Assembly: GCF_004803695.1 (NCBI RefSeq)
Contig: NZ_CP039393.1
Coordinates: 1,736,001 to 1,800,000, forward strand
DNA length: 64,000 nucleotides
Reading direction: 5' to 3'
Source: Muribaculum gordoncarteri
Lineage (GTDB): Bacteria > Bacteroidota > Bacteroidia > Bacteroidales > Muribaculaceae
The first letter of the stretch is position 1. Every line of letters begins with the position of its first letter. The position numbers and the translations under genes are program-made. The notes under the pieces were generated by a model that was given only the letters and a program-made list of their open reading frames with translations, made no database searches and was not told the origin of the DNA. Positions 26,056 to 33,838 of this stretch are shown here, one piece after another.

Positions 26056-27277
26056 CGGAAATGAAAGAGTCTTTAAAACCTATAAAATATAACACTCCAT
26101 CAAGCCCGATTGTTGATATGCTCTGCCCTGCCGTGGCCTTAACCTTAGGTTTGGCATGGAAAGCGATTCCAAGTCCTGCCGTGGCAAGCATGGGAAGGTC
26201 GTTGGCTCCGTCACCCACCGCTATGGTCTGCGCTATGTCGATGTTTTCGACCTGAGCAAGAAGCCTTAACAGCTCTGCCTTGCGTCGGCCGTTGACAATC
26301 TCGCCTACGTAACGGCCGGTAAGTTTGCCGTCGACTATTTCAAGTTCATTGGCGTATACATAATCTATGCCGAATTTCTGTTTAAGATAGTTGCCGAAAT
26401 AGGTGAATCCGCCCGAAAGTATCGCTGTCTTGAATCCGGCACGTTTCAGCACCTCCATCATGCGGCCCACGCCTTCGGTCACGGGAAGATGCTCGGCAAT
26501 GTCACGCATCACACTCTCGTCGAGTCCCTTGAGAAGGCTTACACGCTCCCTGAAGCTTTCATCGAAGTCGATTTCGCCGCGCATGGCCCGCTCGGTTATA
26601 GCCTTAACCTTGTCACCCACCCCGGCGCGCATTGCAAGCTCGTCGATCACCTCCGTTTCAATGAGCGTCGAGTCCATATCGAAGCACACGAGGCGACGAC
26701 AACGGCGGTACATAGTGTCCTCCTGAAGAGATATGTCAAAGTCCTCACTGCCTGACAGCTGCATGAACTGCGACTGCATTTCGCTCACATCACGCGGATT
26801 TCCACGCACCGAAAATTCCACGCACGACTTGGTGCGCGACTCGGCCGTTTCCTCAAGCGGAACTCGACCGGTCAATCGCTGAATACTGTCAATGTTAAGA
26901 TTCTGGTCGGCAATTATACTTGTCACGGCAGCAATCTGCTTCGCAGTCAGCCGTCGGCCGAGAAGCGTCACTATCCAGCGGTTTTTGCCCTGCAGCGTCA
27001 CCCACTCCTCATATTCGGCAACCGATATGGGAGTGAAGCGTATCTGCACGTTGAGCTCGCTCGCCTTGAACAGCAAGTCCTTCATTATGTTTCCCGACAC
27101 GTTACTATAGGTCTTGAAAAGCAGTCCGAGCGACAATGTATGGTGTATGTCACTCTGTCCTATGTCAAGAATCGCCGCATCGTAATTGGCAAGAATCTCG
27201 GTAAGCGCCGATGTCACACCCGGGCGGTCATATCCCGATATGTTGACAAGAATCAGTTCAAGGTGAGGCTGTTCCAT
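26030..27277 (-). CDS. serB: Phosphoserine phosphatase SerB with two ACT domains
   Basis: This 415-residue protein performs the last step of serine synthesis, phosphoserine to serine. Residues 1-180 form two ACT-like regulatory domains (LILVNISGYDRPGVTSALTE and WIVTLLGRRLTAKQIAAV). The HAD core follows with the DxDxT motif CFDMDSTLIETEVID (Asp200, Asp202), AILSGGF and the metal site VGDGANDLPML. The double ACT arrangement is common in Bacteroidetes and actinobacteria. It is 12 bp after the BadF-type kinase gene and overlaps the patatin gene, so the three are one operon. Confidence 0.95.
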   Translation of the reverse strand: MEQPHLELILVNISGYDRPGVTSALTEILANYDAAILDIGQSDIHHTLSLGLLFKTYSNVSGNIMKDLLFKASELNVQIRFTPISVAEYEEWVTLQGKNRWIVTLLGRRLTAKQIAAVTSIIADQNLNIDSIQRLTGRVPLEETAESRTKSCVEFSVRGNPRDVSEMQSQFMQLSGSEDFDISLQEDTMYRRCRRLVCFDMDSTLIETEVIDELAMRAGVGDKVKAITERAMRGEIDFDESFRERVSLLKGLDESVMRDIAEHLPVTEGVGRMMEVLKRAGFKTAILSGGFTYFGNYLKQKFGIDYVYANELEIVDGKLTGRYVGEIVNGRRKAELLRLLAQVENIDIAQTIAVGDGANDLPMLATAGLGIAFHAKPKVKATAGQSISTIGLDGVLYFIGFKDSFISDGSKSKNY

Positions 27278-27289
27278 GCTGTGTTATTG

Positions 27290-28141
27290 TTACAATGTCG
27301 ACGAATGATACTTGACAAGCCCCTCCATAGGAGTTTTCAGTATGGTGTCAATCTTGGCGTCAAGCGCATCGGCCGCCTCGTTAAGCACCGACTTATAGTG
27401 ATAGGCAATCGAGCCTACGAAGCTCACAGGAAGTGTGCGATAACGGTCGTACTGTGCCACATTACGCACGAAGAACGACTTGAACTCATTCAGCACAAGA
27501 CGGTGTATGGCAGGCTCCTCGATGTTTTTAAGCAGGAACGGAGTTACCGATGCCAAAAACCGGTTGGGAGATGGCTCCTTATATACACGGCGCACTATAG
27601 CATTACGCTCAAGATTATACTCATCAAGGAATCGGTCGCACAGCTCACGGGGAAGCTGATGCTTGAGCACATCGCCTATCAGCAGTCGGCCGAGCACGGC
27701 GCCACTGCCCTCGTCGCCCAGGATGTATCCGAGAGGGCTTACGTGATCCTTTATCTCATGTCCGTTGTAGTAGCAAGAGTTGGAGCCGGTGCCGAGTATG
27801 CAGGCAATACCTTCGTTATGTCCGAAAAGTGCGCGTGCGGCTCCGAGAAGGTCGGAGTGAGCCTCGATGGTTGCAACATTCAGATTCTGACGGATAGCTC
27901 GTCGGACATTTCGGCAAACCTCTTCATCGATGCAGCCCGCACCGTAGAAATACACTTCAGTCACCTGCTCGGCAAGGTCGCCGAGCTGAAACATCAATTC
28001 ATCATCAAGATACTGCGAAATCTCCTCTTCGGTGAGCATAAGCGCATTGAATCCTGAAGTAAATATCTGCTTGACCACATTTCCGTGATCGACAAGACAC
28101 CATTCAACTTTGGTGCTTCCGCTGTCAGCTATCAGTTTCAT
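27290..28141 (-). CDS. BadF/BadG-type sugar kinase (N-acetylglucosamine kinase-like)
   Basis: This 283-residue protein has the ASKHA nucleotide-binding fold: phosphate 1 loop LIADSGSTKVEW at the start, GAGCIDEEV, and ACILGTGSNSCYYNG followed by GYILGDEGSGAVLG. The pattern is that of bacterial N-acetylglucosamine kinase and relatives in the BadF family. The frame extends 47 codons upstream to 28282, but the family begins at MKLIADSG and a -7 box (TAAATTTG, 28169-28176 minus) lies in the extension, so ATG 28141 was chosen. It leads the operon with serB and the patatin gene. Confidence 0.88.
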   Translation of the reverse strand: MKLIADSGSTKVEWCLVDHGNVVKQIFTSGFNALMLTEEEISQYLDDELMFQLGDLAEQVTEVYFYGAGCIDEEVCRNVRRAIRQNLNVATIEAHSDLLGAARALFGHNEGIACILGTGSNSCYYNGHEIKDHVSPLGYILGDEGSGAVLGRLLIGDVLKHQLPRELCDRFLDEYNLERNAIVRRVYKEPSPNRFLASVTPFLLKNIEEPAIHRLVLNEFKSFFVRNVAQYDRYRTLPVSFVGSIAYHYKSVLNEAADALDAKIDTILKTPMEGLVKYHSSTL

Positions 28142-28362
28142 CTTATTCCAACAAATTAAAATAGACTGCAAATTTACAAAAAAATCCATATTGTCATTTA
28201 AAATGCAGCCATAGATTGAATCCTCGCTCAACATTTCGGCCTTCCACCCCGCTAATAGAGCCAAAACAGGCCGACTCGTCATTCTTCAAAAAATATATCA
28301 AATTATAACAATCTGAAAATCAATAGTGATTAAAAATAATCACAAAAAAAGTTCCAATAAGT

Positions 28363-28393
28363 TTTGGCAGTTTAAAAATAATGCCTACCTTTG
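28363..28393 (+). promoter_or_regulatory. Promoter of the tRNA-Gly/Gly/Leu cluster
   Basis: TTTG (28363-28366), a 19-bp spacer and TACCTTTG (28386-28393) make a near-ideal Bacteroidetes promoter 32 bp before the first tRNA. Confidence 0.85.
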
Positions 28394-28425
28394 CATCGCA
28401 ATCGCGAAAAAACAGGTTGCCCAAC

Positions 28426-28498
28426 GCGAAAATAGCTCAGTTGGTAGAGCACAACCTTGCCAAGGTTGGGGTCGCGGGTTCGAGTCCCGTTTTTCGCT
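28426..28498 (+). tRNA. tRNA-Gly (anticodon GCC), copy 1
   Basis: A 73-nt cloverleaf with acceptor GCGAAAA/TTTTCGC, anticodon loop CTTGCCAAG (GCC) and T-loop TTCGAGT. No CCA is encoded. A second, identical copy lies 63 bp downstream. Confidence 0.97.
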
Positions 28499-28561
28499 CA
28501 AGAGTACAATAACATACTTAAGTCAAGACTCCTTGAGCCAATCAAGAAACAATCGCAATTC

Positions 28562-28634
28562 GCGAAAATAGCTCAGTTGGTAGAGCACAACCTTGCCAAG
28601 GTTGGGGTCGCGGGTTCGAGTCCCGTTTTTCGCT
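28562..28634 (+). tRNA. tRNA-Gly (anticodon GCC), copy 2
   Basis: Identical in all 73 positions to the copy at 28426-28498, which indicates a tandem duplication kept uniform by gene conversion. It is presumably co-transcribed with its neighbours. Confidence 0.97.
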
Positions 28635-28659
28635 CAAATTCAAGGCGACTTGACCAAAT

Positions 28660-28743
28660 GTCCGGGTGGTGGAATTGGTAGACACGCTACTTTGAGGGGG
28701 TAGTGGCCGTTGGGCTGTGTGAGTTCGAATCTCATCTCGGACA
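28660..28743 (+). tRNA. tRNA-Leu (anticodon GAG)
   Basis: An 84-nt class II cloverleaf with acceptor GTCCGGG/CTCGGAC, anticodon loop TTGAGGG (GAG), a long variable arm and T-loop TTCGAAT. It reads CUC/CUU codons. It is the last gene of the tRNA cluster and the candidate attachment site for the accessory strip that follows. Confidence 0.95.
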
Positions 28744-28748
28744 CCTCG

Positions 28749-28793
28749 AAAATCCGCAAGTAATTGAACTTCAATACTTGCGGATTTTTCTTT
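28749..28793 (+). terminator. Terminator of the tRNA cluster
   Basis: A 14-bp stem (28749-28762 with 28775-28788) ending in a T-run follows tRNA-Leu by five bases. Confidence 0.92.
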
Positions 28794-28802
28794 TTTATTC
28801 CC

Positions 28803-28821
28803 GTCAACCATCTGTCAACCA
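28803..28821. repeat. 11-bp-period direct repeat after tRNA-Leu (possible integrase arm site)
   Basis: GTCAACCA occurs at 28803-28810 and 28814-28821, exactly 11 bp apart, 60 bp after the tRNA 3' end. A similar arrangement with a different sequence follows tRNA-Thr at 59232. One-helical-turn repeats beside a tRNA are typical of tyrosine-integrase arm-binding sites, though no integrase gene is in this strip. Confidence 0.45.
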
Positions 28822-29147
28822 AACCAATATAAAATTAGACCGAATTGGAAATCACAAATTGTGATATCATATTCCGTCAAGATGGGAATGAGGCGTAAAC
28901 AGCATGTGTTCACGGAACTTGGCATGGCTATACCGTCCTAAAACCTTTCGTAATCTTTATATCGCACCGTGCATGATGAACTCATGTACATTGAGCAGCT
29001 TACCTAAGTGATGCCATTTCAACTGTTTTTCACCCGATTTCCATGTTTTATCAATTATTGTCATTATATTTGCATTTGCGTGATTTTTACTGCTTTCGCA
29101 CCGTCCGGCATTATGGAGGTCTACCAAATCAATATATAAGCTAAGCC

Positions 29148-29723
29148 ATGAACGAATTGCAGTTAATCCAGAGCAAAATCTACGAAATACGGGGTCAAAA
29201 AGTGATGCTCGACAGAGATTTGGCCGAGTTGTATAATGTCACGACCTCCAATCTTAATAAGGCAGTAAAACGAAACATACGACGCTTTCCCGATGATTTT
29301 ATGTTTCAACTGACCAAAGCCGAATTTGACGAGTTGAAAACAAACTTGATATTCCAAAATGGAACATCAAACTGGGGCGGTACTCGAAAGTTGCCCTATG
29401 CTTTTACGGAGCAAGGATTGGCCATGCTTTCGGGATTGCTAAACAGTGACATTGCAATTAAGGTAAATATCAATATAATGCGGGCATTTGTTGCAATCCG
29501 TCAGATGATAGCCGACAATTCACCGCTCAAACGACTTTCCACGCTTGAAAAGAACTTCAACGAACTAAAGCAGGACTTGGAAGAGATTTTTGCCGACTAC
29601 AACGACATCAACGAAGATACACGCGCCCAAATAGAAGCAATCAACACCACACTTGCCGAGCTTCAGGCAAAGCCCAAGAACACGCCCCGCCGCCCCGTAG
29701 GCTTCATTAAACCCAAAGAATGA
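29148..29723 (+). CDS. ORF6N domain DNA-binding protein
   Basis: The N-terminal part of this 191-residue protein matches the ORF6N domain: IQSKIYEIRGQKVMLDRDLA, LYNVTTSNLNKAVKRNIRRF, PDDFMFQLTKAEFDEL, LPYAFTEQGLAMLSGLLNSD, INIMRAFVAIRQM. A coiled-coil-like tail follows (STLEKNFNELKQDLEEIFAD). ORF6N proteins come from phage regulators and are common in Bacteroidetes accessory DNA; the role here is unknown. It faces the LuxR gene tail to tail, 35 bp apart. Confidence 0.9.
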   Translation: MNELQLIQSKIYEIRGQKVMLDRDLAELYNVTTSNLNKAVKRNIRRFPDDFMFQLTKAEFDELKTNLIFQNGTSNWGGTRKLPYAFTEQGLAMLSGLLNSDIAIKVNINIMRAFVAIRQMIADNSPLKRLSTLEKNFNELKQDLEEIFADYNDINEDTRAQIEAINTTLAELQAKPKNTPRRPVGFIKPKE

Positions 29724-29758
29724 TAAACGCGGGGATAGCTGCCTGCGCACTATGATCG

Positions 29759-30523
29759 TCAATGAATCAGGTGCATTCTAAACCCGATTTCAACTGCGGC
29801 AGCGGTATTGGTAACGCGAAGTCGTGAAAGTATGTCCTGACGATGGCGGCTTACAGTATGCACCGATATATTAAGCTTATCGGCAATCTGCTTGCTCCCC
29901 ACCCCTTTAGCCAACATAGAAAGTATCTCAACCTGACGCTTGCTGAGAAGCAGGTTATCGTACTGAAGATACTGCTCTGAATCCACAGCCTTGCCCGTAC
30001 GCGTATTTGTCATGCACCCCTCAACCGATCCGTGCGCCAACGGGAAAGGCACATAAGTGCATAAGCCAAGCCAAAGACTGCCGTTGGTATTGCATATTAT
30101 ATAACGTATCGTGTGAAGCACCGACAACGTTGTTCCGTCGGGCTGACGAAGATGTATCAGGCAGAATGCATTGTAGTCGGGCCTCTCCTCAACAGGTATC
30201 GACTGAAGGAAATGATAGAACCTGAGTTCAAGAATATGCCGTTCAAGCAGCTCATCAGCAGGAATTGTATTGAATATCTCGCTCTCAAAAGCCGAACTGC
30301 TGTTCTCGGTATAATCGGGAAGGCCTAATGCATGACCGAATTTACCCGAGTATATATAGCACACATCCTGCTGCAAATCCGATATAACCGCAATGCCGTT
30401 GGTAGCCTGCGCGTAGGCATAGGCATACTCTTTTGCATTTTCCAGCGATTCATCTTTCTGAGCGTCATCGACAAACTGTTGTCCGGTCAACAGCTTTTTC
30501 AATCTTAGTTCGTGTTCCTTCAT
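29759..30523 (-). CDS. LuxR-family transcriptional regulator with PAS-like N-terminus
   Basis: This 254-residue protein ends in a LuxR/GerE helix-turn-helix (about 192-250): LSKRQVEILSMLAKGVGSKQ, IADKLNISVHTVSRHRQDI, LSRLRVTNTAAAVEIGF. The N-terminal part has a PAS-like look (NGIAVISDLQQDVCYIYSG) and could bind a small signal. It is divergent from two DUF1349-like lipoprotein genes, with overlapping promoters, so it most likely controls them and itself. The last 83 bp of the gene recur, decayed, at 32296-32378. Confidence 0.9.
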   Translation of the reverse strand: MKEHELRLKKLLTGQQFVDDAQKDESLENAKEYAYAYAQATNGIAVISDLQQDVCYIYSGKFGHALGLPDYTENSSSAFESEIFNTIPADELLERHILELRFYHFLQSIPVEERPDYNAFCLIHLRQPDGTTLSVLHTIRYIICNTNGSLWLGLCTYVPFPLAHGSVEGCMTNTRTGKAVDSEQYLQYDNLLLSKRQVEILSMLAKGVGSKQIADKLNISVHTVSRHRQDILSRLRVTNTAAAVEIGFRMHLIH

Positions 30524-30546
30524 TTCAAATTTGGTTATTATTCACC

Positions 30547-30613
30547 ATTGCAGCATCAGGTATCGCAAGCTAATTTTGCAACAAAATTACAAATAACAAC
30601 CAACTTACACAAC
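30547..30613. promoter_or_regulatory. Opposed promoters sharing a palindromic pair of -7 boxes
   Basis: Rightward: ATTG at 30547-30550, 20-bp spacer, TAATTTTG at 30571-30578. Leftward: TAATTTTG on the minus strand at 30582-30589, 20-bp spacer, GTTG at 30610-30613. The two -7 boxes with the intervening CAA form a perfect 8+3+8 palindrome. The promoters physically overlap, so only one can be used at a time. Confidence 0.6.
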
Positions 30614-30624
30614 ATCAAAAATAT

Positions 30625-31377
30625 ATGACTACAAAAAACATCATCACATTGGCAATGCTGGCCGTAACAATGGCATCATGCAGCCAAAAACAGCAAGAAG
30701 AAAAAACAACTGCAATCATCACCTCAACAACTGAAAAAAACGACACCGTCATGAAAGAATTTGTAAAAGAGAATCTGTATTGGACGCGCGAGCCTAAACA
30801 GTATGTCATCACCGATTCATTGATAACCATTGAAACAGAACCCAATACCGACCTTTGGCAGCGCACCTACTATGGCTTCAGCAACGACAATGCCCCGGTG
30901 CTCCAGATGAAGACATCATGCCAATACTTCTCATTCACGGTAAAGACTGAATTTAACAGTTCGGCCCTTTTCGACCAATGCGGAATTGCCATATACCTTG
31001 ACAGCGACAACTGGATGAAAGCCTCTATCGAATACGAAAACGAAGATTATCAGCGATTGGGAAGCGTGGTAACCAACAACGGATATTCCGACTGGGCAAC
31101 CCACGACATACCATCGTCAATACGTGAAATGTGGTACCGCCTGAGTCGCCGAGGCAGCGATTATTACATCGAAACAAGCCTTGACGGAATCACATTCAAC
31201 CAGATGCGCGCTTTCCACCTGTTTAAAGGCGACGGAGAAATATCATTCGGCATATATGCAGCAAGCCCTGTCGACCACTCATTCACAGCCCGATTCTCCA
31301 ATATGGAAATGGGAGAATGTAAATGGGAATCATGGTCGGCCGAGGAAACCGGCTTCAACCAAACTCAGTCTAAATGA
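30625..31377 (+). CDS. DUF1349-like lipoprotein (jelly-roll fold), first of a pair
   Basis: This 250-residue protein has a lipoprotein signal (AVTMASC). The rest resembles the DUF1349 / regulation-of-enolase type concanavalin-like fold: PNTDLWQRTYYGFSNDNAPV, FSFTVKTEFNSSALFDQCGI, IYLDSDNWMKASIEYEN, WYRLSRRGSDYYIETSLDG. DUF1349 domains occur in carbohydrate-active and stand-alone proteins. It is transcribed away from the LuxR gene and overlaps the upstream part of a second lipoprotein frame. Surface carbohydrate binding is a guess. Confidence 0.8.
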   Translation: MTTKNIITLAMLAVTMASCSQKQQEEKTTAIITSTTEKNDTVMKEFVKENLYWTREPKQYVITDSLITIETEPNTDLWQRTYYGFSNDNAPVLQMKTSCQYFSFTVKTEFNSSALFDQCGIAIYLDSDNWMKASIEYENEDYQRLGSVVTNNGYSDWATHDIPSSIREMWYRLSRRGSDYYIETSLDGITFNQMRAFHLFKGDGEISFGIYAASPVDHSFTARFSNMEMGECKWESWSAEETGFNQTQSK

Positions 31378-31418
31378 TTGTCACATACCCGCTATTCATC
31401 AAACCAATCAATCACATC

Positions 31419-32165
31419 ATGAAACGAAGCTCAATTTACAATGTAATTATAGGCATGAGCATCGCCTTGATTGCCTGTCGCCCGCAAAGTCAGGAAATTC
31501 AACCCGAAGTGGCAAGTGACGACACTCCAAGCCGAAACAACGTTACCGAATGTATGGTAGCAACACAGGATGTCACATTCACTCATGCGTTAAACAACGC
31601 CGACAAATATGCCAAAGTCCTGGACAACGGCACATTGGAATTCAAGTGTCCCGAAGGTCTTGACTTTTTCATCGACCCCAACGAAGGCAAGCTCACCAAC
31701 ACTACCCTTCCGGCTCTGTTAACAAAGGTAGACAATACAAAACCGTTCACTCTTACGGCTAAAGTAACGCCCGAATTTACACCTGAAGGATTATACAATG
31801 CCGCCGACCTGCTGGTATATGCCAATGATTCACTTTGGCAGAAACTATGCTTTGAACAGGATGAATACGGCATGCACCGCATAGTATCGGTCAGGACAAA
31901 GGGCACATCTGACGACAACAATCATGATAAACTGGATGTTCCGTCGGTATTCCTTAAGATATCATCGGACACCCACACTATTGCAAGCTACTACTCTATC
32001 GACAATAACGAGTGGCACATGGTGCGACTTTATGAAAACTACTACCCCGACAGCCTGTTAGTCGGTGTCAGCAGCCAATGCCCCAAACGCGGCTCCTGCA
32101 CGAGCTTGATTGAGGACATAACGCTCAATGTCGACAATGTTAAAGATTTCAGAATGGGAAAATAG
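31419..32165 (+). CDS. DUF1349-like lipoprotein, second of a pair
   Basis: This 248-residue lipoprotein (signal SIALIAC) shares the layout of its neighbour but is diverged: PEGLDFFIDPNEGKLTNTTL, PFTLTAKVTPEFTPEGLYNA, LLVYANDSLWQKLCFEQDEY, YYSIDNNEWHMVRLYENYY. The frame opens at 31374, but the ATG at 31419 starts a proper lipoprotein signal and is preferred. A gap of 41 bp separates it from the first lipoprotein. They probably arose by duplication and may act together on the cell surface. Confidence 0.75.
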   Translation: MKRSSIYNVIIGMSIALIACRPQSQEIQPEVASDDTPSRNNVTECMVATQDVTFTHALNNADKYAKVLDNGTLEFKCPEGLDFFIDPNEGKLTNTTLPALLTKVDNTKPFTLTAKVTPEFTPEGLYNAADLLVYANDSLWQKLCFEQDEYGMHRIVSVRTKGTSDDNNHDKLDVPSVFLKISSDTHTIASYYSIDNNEWHMVRLYENYYPDSLLVGVSSQCPKRGSCTSLIEDITLNVDNVKDFRMGK

Positions 32166-32189
32166 GCAATAATCAATCGCTTCAAAACC

Positions 32190-32224
32190 AAAAGGCAATC
32201 AAACTCGTGTTGGTTGCCTTTTTA
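32190..32224 (+). terminator. Terminator of the lipoprotein pair
   Basis: A 13-bp stem (32190-32202 with 32210-32222, one G-T pair) runs into a T-tract. It lies 24 bp after the second lipoprotein gene. Confidence 0.85.
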
Positions 32225-32295
32225 AGTATTGCACTTCACAAAATCGATCAACTTTCATCGGAATATTTATGCACACATTTGACATAAGCAATTAA

Positions 32296-32378
32296 CTAAA
32301 CCCGATTTCAACTGCGGCAGCGGTATTGGTAACGCAAAGTCGTGAAAGTATATCCTGACAATGGCGGCCTACAGTATG
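32296..32378 (-). pseudogene. Decayed copy of the 3' end of the LuxR regulator gene
   Basis: These 83 bp match 29778-29860, the last 28 or so codons of the LuxR gene, at all but about four positions and in the same orientation. Nothing of the rest of the gene is recognisable beyond 32378. It is a fragment, not an expressed gene. It implies that a regulator copy once stood here, beyond the lipoprotein pair. Confidence 0.85.
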
Positions 32379-32557
32379 AACACACAAAACCTTTGCAAAG
32401 CGGATATTACATAACACACATCAACAATAATCCCTACTCCGACGGCCCGTAAAGCCAGCGCAAACTCCCAAACAAAACACTTCCGAACAAAAATAGCCTC
32501 ACAAATGTTTCCATATATGTAACATTTTATTAACTTTGCAAAAACTAAGCCAACCTT

Positions 32558-32899
32558 ATGTGCCTGAAAGCAAAGTTTGATATAATATACATGGAGGATG
32601 CCCTAAGTTTTCTCCAATCCTTGCCCGAAAAGGTACAAGACAAGATAGCATTCAACATTTCCAAAAGCCGTTATTTTATAGATAAGGAATTGTTCAAGAA
32701 GCTTAATGATGATATTTGGGAGTTCTGCACAAAATATCAAGGCATGACTTACAGGCTATTGGCGTTTTGGGATAATGAGGTCGGAAGTTTGGTCATTGCC
32801 ACTCATGGCTTTATTAAGAAAACCCAAAAGACTCCGATTAATGAGATAGCCAAAGCGGAAGCACTTAGAAAAGAATATTTTAGCAATAAACAGAAATAA
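32558..32899 (+). CDS. HigB/RelE-type toxin (Gp49-like)
   Basis: This 113-residue protein matches the phage-derived Gp49/HigB toxin family: DALSFLQSLPEKVQDKIAFN, LNDDIWEFCTKYQGMTYRLL, AFWDNEVGSLVIATHGFIKK, TQKTPINEIAKAEALRKEY. Such toxins cut mRNA, usually at the ribosome. The partner antitoxin gene starts three bases after its stop, and toxin-first order is typical of HigBA systems. Confidence 0.9.
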   Translation: MCLKAKFDIIYMEDALSFLQSLPEKVQDKIAFNISKSRYFIDKELFKKLNDDIWEFCTKYQGMTYRLLAFWDNEVGSLVIATHGFIKKTQKTPINEIAKAEALRKEYFSNKQK

Positions 32900-32902
32900 G
32901 AT

Positions 32903-33214
32903 ATGAACAAAATAAAACTTTACACTCATGATGAAATGCTCAACCGCGTTGTCGGTGAGATAGGCACTCCGCGTCGAAATGCAATGGAAGCTGAGCTACA
33001 GTCCTATCTTATAGGAGAGGCAATAAAACAAGCCCGTAAAGAAAAGAAACTCACACAATCGCAACTCGGAGAACTTATGGGGGTACAACGCGCACAAGTA
33101 TCTCGAATCGAAAACGGACATAACTTGACAATTGGCACTATATCAAGGGCTTTTAAAGCACTCGGCATGACGGTTTCTCTCAATTGTGGAAACATGAGTA
33201 TAGCGCTTGGATAG
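32903..33214 (+). CDS. HigA-type XRE antitoxin
   Basis: This 103-residue protein has an XRE helix-turn-helix in its C-terminal half (about 50-95): ARKEKKLTQSQLGELMGVQR, AQVSRIENGHNLTIGTISRA. It should neutralise the toxin encoded just upstream and repress the shared promoter (TAACTTTG 32531-32538). Confidence 0.92.
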   Translation: MNKIKLYTHDEMLNRVVGEIGTPRRNAMEAELQSYLIGEAIKQARKEKKLTQSQLGELMGVQRAQVSRIENGHNLTIGTISRAFKALGMTVSLNCGNMSIALG

Positions 33215-33240
33215 ATTTAAAGATCAACCGACTTAAAATA

Positions 33241-33271
33241 AAAAGGCCGCCTCTTGCGAGGTGGCCTTTTT
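33241..33271. terminator. Bidirectional terminator between higBA and tRNA-His
   Basis: AAAAGGCC-CCTC pairs with GAGG-GGCCTTTT around TTGC with one G-T pair. A-run and T-run on either side let it serve both the toxin-antitoxin operon and the convergent tRNA-His gene. Confidence 0.9.
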
Positions 33272-33274
33272 CAG

Positions 33275-33349
<75 letters not shown>

Positions 33350-33361
33350 ATTTTGATGGTG

Positions 33362-33393
33362 CAAAGGTACAACTATTTTTGTAACGCACCAAA
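33362..33393 (-). promoter_or_regulatory. Promoter of tRNA-His
   Basis: On the minus strand TTTG (33393-33390), a 20-bp spacer and TACCTTTG (33369-33362). It overlaps the end of the capA fragment and is duplicated as an orphan at 35876-35907 by the IS insertion. Confidence 0.8.
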
Positions 33394-33838
33394 TGTTTTG
33401 TACAGAAATTTCTCCAGCGGAGTCATTTTTTGTTGGCGTATTGTAACGGTATCGCGTCCTATGCCTACATTGTGCTTGTTGAATATTCGTTCGGCCGATT
33501 GTGTAAATGCCTTGCACTTAGCCCCGACATCTCCTTTAGTACAGTTTTCGACCGGGACAAGGCGGAAATTTCCCGACGCTGCCGACGGAGGCACCGTAAA
33601 CACCAGTCGGTAATCGGCCGAAGCCACATGCGCCCTACCCTCGTCGTCACGTTCAAGATTCACCTTCACCATGGCACCTCCTCGTGTATCGACGGTCTTC
33701 ATGTTGGATATAAAATTACCGAGTGAATACACGACTACAACGTTGGAGCCGTCGGCACGGCGACGCATTTCCATAGGCTGAATCACATGAGGGTGACCGC
33801 CTATTATCATGTCGACACCTTGTTCAACAAGAAAATCG
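33373..33838 (-). pseudogene. capA 3' fragment left of IS copy 1
   Basis: This is the last 155 codons of capA, duplicated with the target repeat; the full gene is at 35887-37014. The IS left end happens to fuse in frame, giving an open frame from 33891 or from ATG 33864 (MKMQLSNYR) into DFLVEQGVDMIIGGHPHV. The hybrid lacks the N-terminal metal-binding half of the enzyme, so activity is unlikely. Confidence 0.88.

Larger units (their letters stand above)
28744..29147. other. 404-bp region between tRNA-Leu and the ORF6N gene
   Basis: Contents: the tRNA terminator, the 11-bp-period repeat (28803-28821), a perfect 15-bp palindrome ATCACAAATTGTGAT (28851-28865) and a -7-like TATATTTG (29065-29072) ahead of the ORF6N gene. 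No coding frame of substance was found. It may be what is left of an integrated element's end. Confidence 0.5.
32166..32557. other. 392-bp region between the lipoprotein pair and the toxin-antitoxin genes
   Basis: The region holds a terminator (32190-32224), the LuxR-gene fragment (32296-32378), about 120 bp with no recognised content, and a promoter for the toxin-antitoxin pair: TTTC 32508-32511, 19-bp spacer, TAACTTTG 32531-32538. Confidence 0.6.
33350..33838. repeat. 489-bp target duplication, left copy (IS copy 1)
   Basis: Every base compared from ATTTTGATGG at 33350 to AAAATCG at 33838 recurs at 35864-36352, a constant offset of 2,514. The copies directly border the IS on each side, as target-site duplications do. 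It contains the tRNA-His promoter and the capA 3' end. Targets this long are known for IS1634 and IS1549. Confidence 0.92.

Noticed and set aside
27140-28057. 305-codon open frame on the + strand
   Set aside because: Antisense to serB and the BadF-type kinase, with no recognisable motif.
28326-28822. Short open frames over the tRNA cluster
   Set aside because: They are translations of the tRNA genes and their flanks.
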